From: Nyssa sinensis | Lineage: Eukaryota; Streptophyta; Magnoliopsida; Cornales; Nyssaceae | NCBI GenBank assembly: GCA_008638375.1 | Contig: CM018052.1 | Span: 30,631,739-30,695,738 of the forward strand | Length of the DNA stretch: 64,000 nt | Reading direction: 5' to 3' | Shown here: positions 23,894-34,825 of the stretch, piece by piece | Numbering within the stretch: the first letter of the stretch is position 1 | Layout of the letters: each line of letters opens with the position of its first letter | Notes under the pieces: model-generated | The model's input: the letters and a program-made list of their open reading frames with translations, nothing else | Database searches by the model: none | Told to the model about the DNA's origin: nothing | Translations under genes and position numbers: made by a program

Positions 23894-24764
23894 TGTAGGT
23901 ACAAGGTACCATGTCAACACGAAAGCGTCACTCCAATATACGCTTAAGAGAGAGGAGAACCTCACTAAGAGGGCCCCCTCCCCCACGAGGGTCACATATG
24001 CCCAACAGAGGCAACATCGATAGCCTCGCCAATATGCGCTCAAGAGAGGGGAGAACCCTACTAAGAGGGTCCCCCTCTCTCACGCAAGCACTCATAGAGG
24101 ATTATAAGTATCATGTGTAATCACTACTTCGCTTGCCCGTCATAAGGGCATCCTAAAGGCTTGAGGGCAAGTCTTGGGAGACCTTCGAGTCTAGCACACA
24201 GACGTATCATAACCTTCGCTCTGCGCTTCTCATAATACGAGATATCTAAGGTCATGTGGATTGACGGATACAATAACGGGCACTCTAAGAAGCTTCACCC
24301 ATTTTGCGCGTGGGGATGTCTAGACCTTCTAGAACAAAAATGAGACTCCACCTTAACTAACTCCTATTTTAGACCATAGTAGTAAACCTGTCAACAACTA
24401 AGGGCTCACGTGAGCACACTAGGGGTTGACACATGACCTACCACTATAAATACCTCGAAACTACCACAATAAAGAAAATCAATAATCAGAAAGAGAAATC
24501 AATCAATCAATGAAGAGAATTGACTTTGACCTCCTTCACTCTCGATTATGGGTATTTGGAATCGCATTCCAGTTAGGACCTAGATATTGGGAATCGCGTC
24601 TCTCCCCGACTTTTTGGGAGTCCCTCATGAAAAGTTCTAGATCGCCTTACCTTGACCTCTCCACTTCGCTCTGAAGTTCAACCGGACATCCGACGCGCAA
24701 GTTGTACTCACCTTTACAACTCACATCTCTAACACAACTTCTCACATCCTCCTAACCGCCCACA
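23894..24764 (+). repeat. 3' LTR of the large retrotransposon
   Basis: Starts TGTAGGTACAAGGTACC, ends CCGCCCACA, followed by the target duplicate GTAAG. It has two subrepeat units against three in the 5' LTR. Many substitutions separate the two LTRs, so the insertion is not recent. No clean polypurine tract precedes it (GAATGAGGCAAAA). Confidence 0.92.
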
Positions 24765-24769
24765 GTAAG

Positions 24770-26100
24770 TAACATAAATATCTCTAATTGGATAAAGTGT
24801 GACAATCCATTTAACAACTCATAGTCATGTCACCTTTATTCCAAGCATAGAGGAGAGAACTTGGTACTAAAGGACTTCAATTTGCCACAACCTCAATTGG
24901 ACACTCAGGTACATGATCGTTACGAATGAACCGATGAACTAAGAGATTTTCTTGAGAAAGGACAAACTTTTTTAAGGAAACATTCAATTATAAATTTAAA
25001 ATCAAATAAGCAATATTTTTTTTTTACATGTGTGGTCCTTAAATTGGGGACTCTTAACAAAAAAAAAAGTATAAAAACTTAATATTGATTAATAATATTT
25101 TTGATAGTTTACAAATTAAAATAGAAGTTCAATAAAAAAAAAAAAGTTGTTAAAAAACTTTAAAAATATACACAAAAAAAAACTCTAAAAATTAATAAAA
25201 TTTACTGAAGACAACCCCTAATAAATATATGTATATATATATATATATATATCTATTATCATCTTTATGAGGCATAATTATGATTTGGACCCCTAAGCCG
25301 CTTACTAATTTTGGACAACCATCATCTTTTTCCTGCCTCATAAAGATAATATATACATATATATATATATATATATATGTATAAAGATAATTATGATTAG
25401 GGGTCCAAATCGTAATTATGTGATGTTTTGTTAGTTTTAAGTAATCGATTAATTCTCTTCCATATTTAAGAATTTATTTCATTAACCGTGACATACACAT
25501 GACTTTCATTGTAAATAATGAATTCTAATAAACTTTATAAATCCTAGGGTTATAGTGTTAAGTAATATGGAAATGACTATCCCAACTTGTCATTGGAAGA
25601 AAAACTGGACCCTTCAAGTAAATGGGCCGTGGTATAAAGAGAAGGGCCCACCAACCCTATGCTTGAGGGTTAAAATGGGTTGGGTATTACAAGAGCCCAA
25701 CCTCAAAAGCATAAAAAGAAGAGAAAGGGCGCCAAAATCCTTCACGTGAGGCAAAACCTGACACAACCTCTCTCTCGATCAATAGTCAAACCTGTACACA
25801 TGCTTTACACACTCGAACAGGCTATCGCACGTGCGATGCTGCCCTGCCCTGGCCTTCCCTTCTCTGCCCTGCTCTGTCCGTGCACGCCTGATACAATTTC
25901 CTTTGACCGATGGAGACTTTGACTAGGGGGGATCACAGTGGGACGGTCCTGATTTTATGATTATTTAGAAAGAGATCTCGACCGTCGAAAGGGAGATAAA
26001 TATTGACAACTCCATGTCCACTTTTGCTGGTTGGAACCTGAAAAGGCCGACACTTTGAGAGCTGATATGTCGGCTGAGGAGAGAGAAAATTGCCCTTTTT
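24770..26100. other. Intergenic spacer
   Basis: AT-rich sequence with no supported gene. ORFs at 25555-25922 match no family I know. The only structured part is the inverted-repeat cluster at 25227-25420. Confidence 0.45.
25227..25420. repeat. Shuffled palindrome with TA tracts
   Basis: Two inverted-repeat pairs interlock: ATCTTTATGAGGCA (25261-25274) with TGCCTCATAAAGAT (25334-25347), and a 23-bp arm (25274-25296) with 25397-25419 differing at one base. Each side also carries a TATGTATATA... tract in opposite orientation (25227-25253, 25351-25382). The second right-hand arm is displaced outward, so this is a rearranged and not a simple hairpin. Confidence 0.85.
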
Positions 26101-26115
26101 TTTTTCAAGAAGTCC

Positions 26116-26186
26116 CGACCGGTCCAGCTCAAGCCACGTGGCGACCGGTCCAGGTGGTCACTTGTTATTGACACGTGTATAAAAAG
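26116..26186 (+). promoter_or_regulatory. Orphan promoter-like cluster: two G-boxes and a TATA box
   Basis: CGACCGGTCCAG occurs twice (26116-26127, 26142-26153) around the perfect palindrome GCCACGTGGC (26133-26142), followed by ACACGTGT (26171-26178) and TATAAAAA (26178-26185). CACGTG is the binding site of plant bZIP and bHLH factors (established). The only downstream ORF (60 residues at 26175) is not recognisable, so a transcript from here would be non-coding or unrecognised. Confidence 0.4.
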
Positions 26187-26359
26187 AAACTCGTGGCTGT
26201 GGGGACCATTTGGTTTGGGAGACATGGGGCGCATATACCGACATGGAAGCATGTGACCGTTAATGAATGGGTGGCGCTTCAGCTTCTTCGATGGGATTGG
26301 GGGGTCTCTCTCACGTCTCAAGTGTGTTCCCCTCCGTTTGGTCCAGTGACCATTTAATG

Positions 26360-26807
26360 TTCCACCATTTTCTCTTTTTATGAAAAGAGATAATTACACT
26401 TAATAAAAAGCATAAATTTATTATTTTATTTTTAAAATAAATATACTAATTATATTAATTTTTTTATAATATCTAAAAAATACAAAATACTTTTTTAAAA
26501 AATAAGAGAGTTTAATATAATATATACGAGTCTAATACTATCAATAACAAATTTTTTTATGAAAAAAAGAATTTGTATATTGTTAATATAATAGAGAAAA
26601 TGTCAATATAATTTAAAAAAATATAAGAAATATTTTTACAATTGTCTAATGACTTATAAGAGGAGGTTAGTATAATTATATTTTATGAAAAAAATTATAT
26701 ACTAATATTATTACATTGTAATTGGACCAATAAATGTTCAATATATTAGTAAAAGTTTTAGTAAAACATGCACACTTTATTTATATGTCAGTTGTTTATT
26801 AATTTGA

Positions 26808-26847
<40 letters not shown>

Positions 26848-27022
26848 TGACTCAATTTTATGTTGAATTAACTTGGATCAAATGACAGGAAAATGTTCTC
26901 CCACTTTTCATTCTTTTGTGAAAAATTTAGTTATTAATTCTGGTACATGGTATACAAGTTAATAAATATTTGACATGTTAATAAAATGAGATAGTTTTAC
27001 CTGTAACCAATGAATACTAATT
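26360..27022. other. AT-rich intergenic spacer
   Basis: Very AT-rich, with a (TA)n tract at 26812-26845 and old repeat-like phrases (for example GTATAATTATATTTTATG). No gene is supported. Confidence 0.5.
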
Positions 27023-27031
27023 TTTTTCTTT

Positions 27032-27552
27032 GAATAAATCATACTAACTTTCTTGAGGTTTATAACAATTATATTAATCTTTTTTGAGATTTTTAAAATT
27101 ATATTAACCTTTTTTACTTTACAAAATAATATACAGATACTTTTTTTCAGTTAATTTTTTTTTTAAAATAACAAAACTATTCATTTCATATTTGTTTTTC
27201 AATTTTTTAAATCTTGACCAATTTATTTTTATTTTTCAAATAATTATTGATAAAAAAACTTAAATTTATTTTTATAAAAAATAAAAATAAGTTATTTACC
27301 TTAAATTTGTTTTTAAATAAAAGAAATTTTAAAAAATTGTTAAAAAAAGTTAGAATAAATTGATCAAAATTAAAAATATATAAAAACAAATAAATAAAAT
27401 AGACAGTTTCGTTATTTTGAAAAAAAAAATTGACATGAAAAAGATACTTGTATGTTATTTTGTAAAGTAAAAAATGTCAGTATAGTTTCAAAAATTTCAA
27501 AAAAAATTAATATAATTGTCACAAATTTTGTAAAAGATAGTATAATTTATTT
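27032..27552. mobile_element. Mutator-like foldback MITE, copy 1 (521 bp)
   Basis: Same length and same sequence organisation as the copy at 62940-63460. Left end GAATAAATCATACTAAC pairs with right end AGTATAATTTATTT. Inside, both arms carry TTTACAAAATAATATACAGA or its complement, and nearly the whole element is an inverted repeat. The flanking 9-mers (TTTTTCTTT, TATTTTTTT) match at 7 of 9. There is no coding capacity; short ORFs are A/T-rich noise. Class is inferred from the 9-bp duplication of copy 2. Confidence 0.8.
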
Positions 27553-28679
27553 TATTTTTTTTGTTAGATTAACTTTGACTGAGCCAAACGATATAATGTG
27601 TAAATGATGATGTGTATGCCACGGCAGACCACAGACGGGCCATGTCGGATGCCAAGTCATTTTCCTACACATGGAGAAGTCGACTGGGGACCTCAGTTTT
27701 CTTTGTTGTTGGAAATGGGGACCACAGTCGTGAAGAAGGGGGAAATACTTTTTCTTTTATTTTATCAGCTCCACGAAATCAGCCTTCCATGTTTCCGTTT
27801 ATACCCTAATCACGGAAGTATAACCTCGAAAATGCTCTTTCTCCTGAAGATCACACACCATCGCTTCACTAAAGAATAATACAAGGGTGGCAATCCTGAA
27901 ATTTGTAGCTCAAACAAGGGTATATCGGGATGACGCAATCCACCATTGGAAAACTAATTGGGCTGGGCCCCCAGGCAAAGCTTTAAATTGAAAAGCAAAT
28001 ATAAGGAGCTGGCAGGGCCCATGTCATGTAAAAAGTACAAAACGTAGAATTAAATTATTTGATGGGCCTTGACCTTCTCTTCAACGTGTGCCCTTCTTAC
28101 TTGAGTTTTCATTAAGTGTGGTTTGAATTAAGTTAATAAATTCATTTTTTTTATTAAGTAAGTCAAGTTTATTACAATTGTTTCAATTTAATAGTTATTA
28201 AACATTTTTTAACAACTCATTCAAATACGTATGACTTAATTTAACCAACATTTTTATAAAACTACTTAATTCAAACAAATTCTTCAATCAAAAAATATTT
28301 TTACACCGCTCAATCAAATGGCAACATTTTAAAATTTTGAAAATTAATATATATATATATGTGTGTGTGTGCTCGCACGCGTGCGTGTGCATGTGCATGT
28401 GCGTGTGCGTGTGTGGGAAAAAGAAGAAATTGTAAGTCCTGGCCGTTCCAAAGCCCAACCATAGGCCCAAGATTGTTGCATTATATGCACTGAGAGGTCC
28501 ATTTTCAACTGTCAAAACACAGGTGCCATTTCCAATTTGTGTGTGTGGTTTGTTTTTTGGTCCTACCAATTTATGTAGCATTAAAGAGTTAAAAGAAGAG
28601 CTGTGTATTTTATCTATCCAAATCCCAAGGCTCTCTCTTTTTCAACCTTCGGTCACCTGTCTGTAAAGCGAGGCCACAT

Positions 28680-28680
<1 letters not shown>

Positions 28681-28717
<37 letters not shown>
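28681..28717. repeat. (CT)n microsatellite upstream of the membrane-protein gene
   Basis: Eighteen CT units, probably in the promoter or leader. Confidence 0.95.
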
Positions 28718-28720
<3 letters not shown>

Positions 28721-28815
28721 GTTCTTCTTTTCTGGAGGCCTGCAGACCATGTTTTTAAGTACTGGGTTGCTTTGATAATGGCGTAAAGGCCTTCAAAAGC
28801 ATCCATCCCAAGCCC

Positions 28816-28821
<6 letters not shown>

Positions 28822-28850
<29 letters not shown>
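28822..28850. repeat. (CT)n microsatellite in the probable leader
   Basis: A CT run about 95 bp before the ATG of the membrane-protein gene. Confidence 0.9.
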
Positions 28851-28944
28851 AAACTGCCATAACTGTCTTTCATGTTCTGTGCCATGTGGGTTTATTTCAA
28901 CTCATAATGTTAGTGAACGACTTCTACTAAATTTAGGGGTAAAC

Positions 28945-31900
28945 ATGGGGGAAGAAGGTCATTGGGGATGGCCTCCAACTGGGGCTCCACTGTATACACA
29001 AAGAGAAGACCATTGGAGGCACTTTGATAACTCAGTCAATGCAATTTCGTTTGGGTTTGTGGCCACTGCCATTCTCATCTCCATGTTCCTCGTGATGGCC
29101 ATTTTTGAGAGGTTCCTTAGACCGACGACGCCCTCTTCGACGCCGTCTGGTGGCCGGTATAATGGCGACATTGAGTCTCAGATGACCTTCAATGGCAAGT
29201 TTGATCAACCATCTCCCAAAGTGAGTAATCACACTTTCTCTTACTTATACATACATATAAGCAAATATGAACTTATGCGTCTCTTCCTATTTGTATATTG
29301 TGAATTGTGTCTGTAAATCATATTCCAAATTTGCAAGCAAGTTTCATTTTGACCGAAACAGGTGTTACTTTCTTTCTTTCTACCTTCTGTTATTGTTTGG
29401 GTATTTGGATGGTTATTTTGATATTTGCAGGTAGCGATGATTGCTGCCCTGACAAAGTTTTTGTTTATATATATATATATATGAATTTATGTATTTTGCT
29501 TATACAAGTTCTGGAGGTCTTTTTGAATCTTTTTTTTTTTTGTTGATATTTTCCCCCTCAATTCTATTGAGTTTTACAATGGATTTTGAGCATTTATGTT
29601 TTTTTTTTCTTTAATTTTTTGCCTTTCTTTTTTCCCATTTTTCTCTTGACTATCTCACCTGAAATCATTTCTTCGTTTCTCTTTAAATTTTTTTTCTTCC
29701 CCTTATCAAGCTCTTTTTGCACCAACATTTTTTTGTCCCCAAAAAATAGTCCAATCCATTTGCATATGATAAGAGGTTCTTCATCCTCCTTTGACTTTCT
29801 TTAGGGACAGAACACAGCCCAAATATGTTATGTTGTTTTCTATTCTTTTTATAGACATGATTTATCTCTTGGTAACTCTGCTTATTTAAATTTAAAAAAA
29901 AGGGTAGCTTGGTGTTTTTAGAAGCAAATTAATTTTTTGGTTTTATCAAGTTCCATTATCTTACTATATGGTTAACAGAGTCTAAAGAAAATTAATATTT
30001 GGCATTGATATCTACAAACTTGCACTATTTCCATTATACCTTTTTTTTTATACAACGATGGGAAGGGAGAATTGAATCCACGGTAACTGCAGAGAGTGGG
30101 CACTTGCACTACTCGGATAAGACTTCGGTCCTCACTATTTCCACCATCCTAATTACCAAAATTTCAAACCTCATGATAAACATTGTGCTTAGTAGTAATA
30201 AAATCACATAGATAAAAACATATAATCCCTGTAACTGCCCTTGAATTTTCTTTAGTAGATAAGCATGTGCATGTTCCCCTTAAATTTGGTACATTGAAAA
30301 CTACACTGTCTGTTAATTACAATATTCTAACAATGGCCCCATTCAAGCAGTTGCTTGCTGGTTCATTGGTCCCAATCAAAGAGTTTAGGGGCAATTTGTT
30401 ATATGCTTATATATAATTCTTTCATTTTTGGTGCTTAGCCCCACCACTGTTCATGGCATCCATTAGGCCCATCACTAGCAATATTTATGATGCCCAGCAT
30501 GGCCAGCACCGCGGTCTGGGACAGGCCGTCAACCTTTCGTTGTGGGCAAGTTTTAGTTTATTGTCTTCTTTCCAGCTTTAAATGTATATCCAACTAGCTG
30601 CATTAAACAGAGCTACATAATGCAATATCTATAGAAATTTGAGTGTTTTGTTGTGAGTGCTTGTGTGTTAGTTGGATATAAATTATATAACTTTGTCTTC
30701 ATTACTTTATTTTAATGAATTCTATGTGGAATTTTATGTGATTTTACAAACGGCTCACTATGCACCCTTGTTATGATACTGAATTAAAATCAATCCACCA
30801 TTGGTGTGAATAATATCGGGTTTTAAAATCAAACCATATTTATCAGATTCTGTGGTGCACCGTGGCTGATTCGTGGTATGACAAGGCCAGCCATATGATG
30901 TGTCACACTATATTTAATCTACATCTAAAAATGGAAGGTAATCAAATGATTATGACCATTTAATTAAATCCGATGACATCATATGGTGCATGTTTAAAAG
31001 AAATGTTCTAATCAAATGGTTGAAAATTATCTCTGTGCTGATTGCTAGCCTAACATAATATACTAGACAGACCTCTCTGTAATATGAGGGTAGAAGTTTA
31101 TCAGACGAGGGTAGAAGTTTCTTGTTCGCCTCATTAAAAGTTATCTTCATCGGGGGTACAAGTGTGACTAAGCAATGTGATTTTTTTCCCCAAAATATAT
31201 GAAGATTTATAGATACAAAATTGAGATCATTAAGTAGGGTAGTAACCTAGAACTTGTACATAATTGTGAGTCTAAATCAACGGAGCTTAAGACTAACTTT
31301 AGTCTAGTCCCACCAAGGTAATTTTTCATATGGAAGTGCAGAAAAAACAGAATGCTATATAGCTTTTGTCAGCAAATACTGACCCTTGTCTTGATGTTGA
31401 TCAATCAATAGAAAAATCCACTGGTTTTTTGGGACGGTCATAATTTCTGCAATGATTGGCACTATTTCTATGTTGTATTTATCCTCATAAAATAACATTA
31501 TCTATCTCAGCATCCACCATACTTATTTTCTAACCATTACATAAGAAAGAACAGCCAAATATTTTTGTCGGTTGTTGAGATAATGTTATTACCTACTCCA
31601 AGTTTAAAAAGAAAAAGGGGATCACAAAGCATTGAGCTGTCTCATAGTTCATTCTGATTAATTGCCAAGATTTAAAACTGCACCAGTGTGATGTGTTACA
31701 ATTTTTCTTGCACGCTCGTGTTTAGCATTTGATGAGTATGACTTCAAGTTTAAGTAATTTATGAGATTAGCGGAGCAACAATTCAATGCCTCAATCTCAT
31801 TTCAACATTAGAAGTGTAATATTGACATAAAAAAAACACTATATCTGTGGAATTTGATTTTATTTACTGTTGCAAGAGTGTATACTTATCCAGTGACATT

Positions 31901-33026
31901 GATCCCACTGTAGAAAATTTTCTGTTCAAGCTTATATTGTGTTTTCATTGTGCTTGCTTGCCTGGTTTATTTTGCAAGGTCTTGGTTGCAAGTTGCGAAA
32001 AACTGTTGTGTTAATATTGGAATCATTTATGTAGGATGACTGGACCAGCGGTGGCCTTTCTTTCTATTTTTTGTCTGGCCTGTTTCCAGTGACTCTAGAT
32101 TTAGCTTTAGATTGATCTGGAACGTTTGGCAGCTGAGCCATCTTGAGGTTGTCGAAGTTGAGCTTAAAGCCTTAAATGCTTAGGTTGTTTTAAGGTTGTA
32201 GGATTGGACAATTGTGTGCAAGCAGGCTACTATTTTGTCATTGTTCACACTAGTTTACCTAGGTTTTCTATCTATTGTTGTCTAGCAAATAGAAATAGTA
32301 CTATACAATAATTTTGGTTTGGACTTAGAAACTGAAGTTATATTATTTATAACTCACCCTTGGTATGAAAGAAGAAAGAGAAGGGAGGAAAAAGAGAAGT
32401 TAAGTGGTCTAATGAAACTCAAGTCAGGGGAAGAGCTCTCTCTCTCTCTCAAAATTTTTGTTTTTCTTCAACAATATAATTTTAACATAAATCATTTTTC
32501 TGTATTTAGAACTGGCAATGCATGACATATTACTATGTTTGCTAGATGACTATACAAACAACAAGGCATAATATCCAGGCTATGCTAGGCATTTTGAGAA
32601 TTGTCATCCATCCTACCTTTAACGATGAAGTCATCAGATGTTCTAGGTTTATTTTCACAAACCTCGTCTGTGTAATATTAATCCCATCATGGTCTTCTAT
32701 TGGTGCATTGTATAATTATAAGCTCATTCCTTCACAACCCAGAAGGCTTATTGAGTGTAACATATAAACTTACCACTTTAATCTTGTACTGTTTGTAAGC
32801 CAACTTCTATGGTTATGCTTTAAAACTGTGATTAACTTAAATCATATTTCTTCAGATATCAGTGAATGCCAGAGAAGTTTCAGTCTTGATGCCAGGAGAA
32901 GATATTCCTACCTTCATTGCCCAACCAGCTCCCATGCCTTGCCCAGCTGAACGCATCTCATGGCCTCCCCATCAACATATTTCATTGCACAATCTCACCC
33001 AAAACTCCAACTCGAGCTCAATCTGA
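28945..33026 (+). CDS. Plant-specific single-pass membrane protein, two exons
   Basis: Exon 1 (28945-29220) ends at a GT donor in phase 0 and exon 2 (32856-33026) follows an AG acceptor, giving 148 residues with stop TGA at 33024. Residues 1-32 (MGEEGHWGWPPTGAPLYTQR...HFDNSVN) are polar and residues about 33-58 (AISFGFVATAILISMFLVMA-IFERFL) form one transmembrane helix. A Pro/Ser/Thr-rich tail follows, then in exon 2 VNAREVSVLMPGEDIPTFIA and CPAERISWPP. The paired signatures 'HFD-SVNAISFGFVATAILISMF' and 'MPGEDIPTFIAxPxPxPCP' recur in a family of uncharacterised plant proteins (recalled, not searched). An upstream in-frame ATG at 28879 would add 22 residues; I prefer 28945 because the MGEEGHWGWPP start looks like the family N-terminus. 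The 3.6-kb intron contains no other gene. Confidence 0.8.
29221..32855 (+). other. Long intron of the membrane-protein gene
   Basis: GT donor at 29221, AG acceptor at 32854-32855. T-rich sequence with a short TA run at 29466-29482. No nested coding gene or intact transposon is recognisable. Confidence 0.7.
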
Positions 33027-33647
33027 AAGAAGAGAACATCAGAAATTGCTTCGTCTCTACATCAAACTCTATTTTAGGATCATGGTCCCAACTCGAGCAA
33101 AGGAATACATATTCACAAGCAAGTATTTTGGAATCAGAAAGGCAGCAAATTTTTCCTGATAAAGCTCTTGAACTTGTGTATATAGCATTTAGTTTTTGAT
33201 GATGGGCAAGCTGGCTTCAGCCATATTACTGAAGAATCATCATCAAAGTAGCAGGCAAGGCATTAGCTTGCATGTATTTGTATTTTCATGTTTCATAATA
33301 TTCAATCCAGATATGACTCGGATCCTTCAGATGGATTTGGATTGCCCATCAAAATGGAACAGCTTTTTCTTTTTTGTAAACGAAATTGAGGAATAGAAAT
33401 CATCTTGGATACAAGGGTAAAACTTGGTCGCTGGTTGATCATTGCAACCTTTGCATGCATATTGTTGGGATGAAAGTAAAAAACCTAAAATTACTCAATC
33501 AGCAATATGAAGAATAATACAATAGATTGTTGGATGCATGGTGTTAGTGGTGAGAAACTGGTCTGATTGGATCAACGGTTGAAATTGTTCAAAAGAGTTT
33601 GTGCAAGATAGAAAATGATGAGGGTTGGTGCAGAGGTCCCGGCGATG
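33027..33647. other. 3' UTR of the membrane-protein gene and flank of the gypsy element
   Basis: The first part is presumably 3' UTR. Bases 33470-33647 may belong to the older retroelement split by the gypsy insertion: read on the minus strand, 33647 down continues open with VIIAGTSAPTLIIFYLAQTL after the gag-like reading that ends at 43850. That link is inference. Confidence 0.4.
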
Positions 33648-33652
33648 ATTAC

Positions 33653-34113
33653 TGATGTTACATTTTTTTTATCAGAAGGGTCTTTCGTCCTTTGCTATTT
33701 GTCAAGAACTTGAGATCAGAGAGTCACCAGGAAGGCTCCGTTGATAGTCGCTTCAATGATAAAGTCAATAAATTGAAAGAGACTATAATTAAAAAGAAGA
33801 ATTGAACATAAATTGAAGATATACCTTGTGGTCTTATTTATAAGTTGTAGATCTTCTAAGTTGAATAGGATTAGGAGTCATAAAAATAGGAATTTAAAGA
33901 TATCCAAAGATAGTAGTTGCCATATTAAACTCTGTTTCATTATTCTAATGTCGGTAAGATATAGAAAGCGGTGTTATGTTTTGGACCATATACCTCTGAA
34001 CCCTTCGTGCCTGGTTGATCTGAATAAATCAATCTTTCTTGACCTATGCCCTGAAGAGTTTTGTACATACACATGTCATGCTTTAAATACATTTGTCACT
34101 TTATGGTATATTA
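33653..34113 (-). repeat. 3' LTR of the gypsy element
   Basis: Direct repeat of 43382-43844 over its whole length, with scattered substitutions. It is the 3' LTR because the element reads on the minus strand. On that strand its first bases are TAATATACC, where the 5' copy has TGATATACC. Confidence 0.9.
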
Positions 34114-34825
34114 GCTACTCCCCCCCTTCCCGAGCCTCTGTTTTGGGGCATAATCAAAGCTGAGGTTAAGGTTTCTAAGGTGTTACACGCATGATAGTTA
34201 TAAATGTGCCGCTCCGTATTTTGAGGAAACAATCGTTAATGCAACTTTTAGTGCGTCAGTCATCGATTGGAATTACGAGGCCATCATTGCCTCAACCGCC
34301 ATAGCGATTTAAAAGCAACATCCCCCAACGTGAGCATGCATTGGGCTTCCATAAAAAGGGGGCAACGCATCACCATTTCCGCTTTTTAATATTTGGAATT
34401 TTGTATTGAGATCACTCAGCCTCTCAAAAGCAATTTTTGAAGTGATCTCCGGTGTACTAGAGAGTTTCCTCAAATCAAGACCTCGATCACGTTTGGTTTA
34501 CAAACGCTCCTTAAATTTCTTTAGTTGTTTTTCTTTTCCTTCTCCCTTTTTTTTACATACTTCTCTTCTGTCTATCCTTCGAACAATATCTGTCTCTAAC
34601 GCTCAGTCAAGCGCTGGCCATGAAATAGAAGAGTCTTTGGAGATATATGACTAGATAGAAGTTAACCTTGTAGCTAGTAGCCTATTAGAAAATATAAAAA
34701 ATAAGATTGTTAGTAACCCAAACCTCAGTTCTGAAGTTAAGATAGTAGAGGCCTTCATAGAACTTAGGAACATTGGTAGGGAGACCTCGGGTAAATCCCA
34801 CAAAAGGGAAGAAAGGGAAAGCGCC
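34114..34825 (+). other. Upstream region of the antisense ORF inside the gypsy element
   Basis: CATAAAAAGGGGGC near 34350 could serve as a TATA-type core promoter for the + strand ORF. An open stretch at 34406-34654 (...NAQSSAGHEIEESLEIYD) and a further reading up to 34825 may be leader or N-terminal sequence interrupted by stops. Confidence 0.35.
34118..34131 (-). other. Polypurine tract
   Basis: The minus strand reads CGGGAAGGGGGGAG a few bases before the 3' LTR, the expected place for the plus-strand primer of reverse transcription. Confidence 0.6.

Larger units (their letters stand above)
13913..24764 (+). mobile_element. Large non-autonomous LTR retrotransposon (Tat-like, gag only, with antisense PMD gene)
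   Basis: Two long direct repeats starting TGTAGGTACAAGGTACC and ending in CC(G)TCCATA / CCGCCCACA bound the element. The 5-bp target duplication GTAAG is perfect (13908-13912 and 24765-24769). Order on the + strand: 5' LTR, primer-binding-site-like sequence, gag relic, antisense plant-mobile-domain gene relic, non-coding tract with the Tat/Ogre-like phrase GGTGTTAGGCACCCACCC (21720 region), minisatellite, 3' LTR. I find no protease, reverse transcriptase or integrase in any frame, so it would depend on a relative for mobilisation. It is about 10.85 kb, or about 7.9 kb without the nested solo LTR. Assignment to the Tat lineage rests on the gag C-terminus and general layout. Confidence 0.9.
27562..28944. 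other. Intergenic spacer and promoter/leader of the membrane-protein gene
   Basis: Contains TA/GT-rich tracts around 28350-28410 and two CT microsatellites (28681-28717, 28822-28850) just upstream of the start codon at 28945. CT-rich leaders are common in plant genes. ORFs at 27604-27879 and 28288-28581 are not recognised. Confidence 0.5.

Noticed and set aside
27604..27879. ORFs overlapping in two frames
   Set aside because: Both frames are open by chance and neither has a recognisable motif.
28879..28944. Upstream in-frame ATG extending the membrane protein by 22 residues
   Set aside because: The extension (MPCGFISTHNVSERLLLNLG) looks like leader sequence, and the MGEEGHWGWPP start fits the protein family better.
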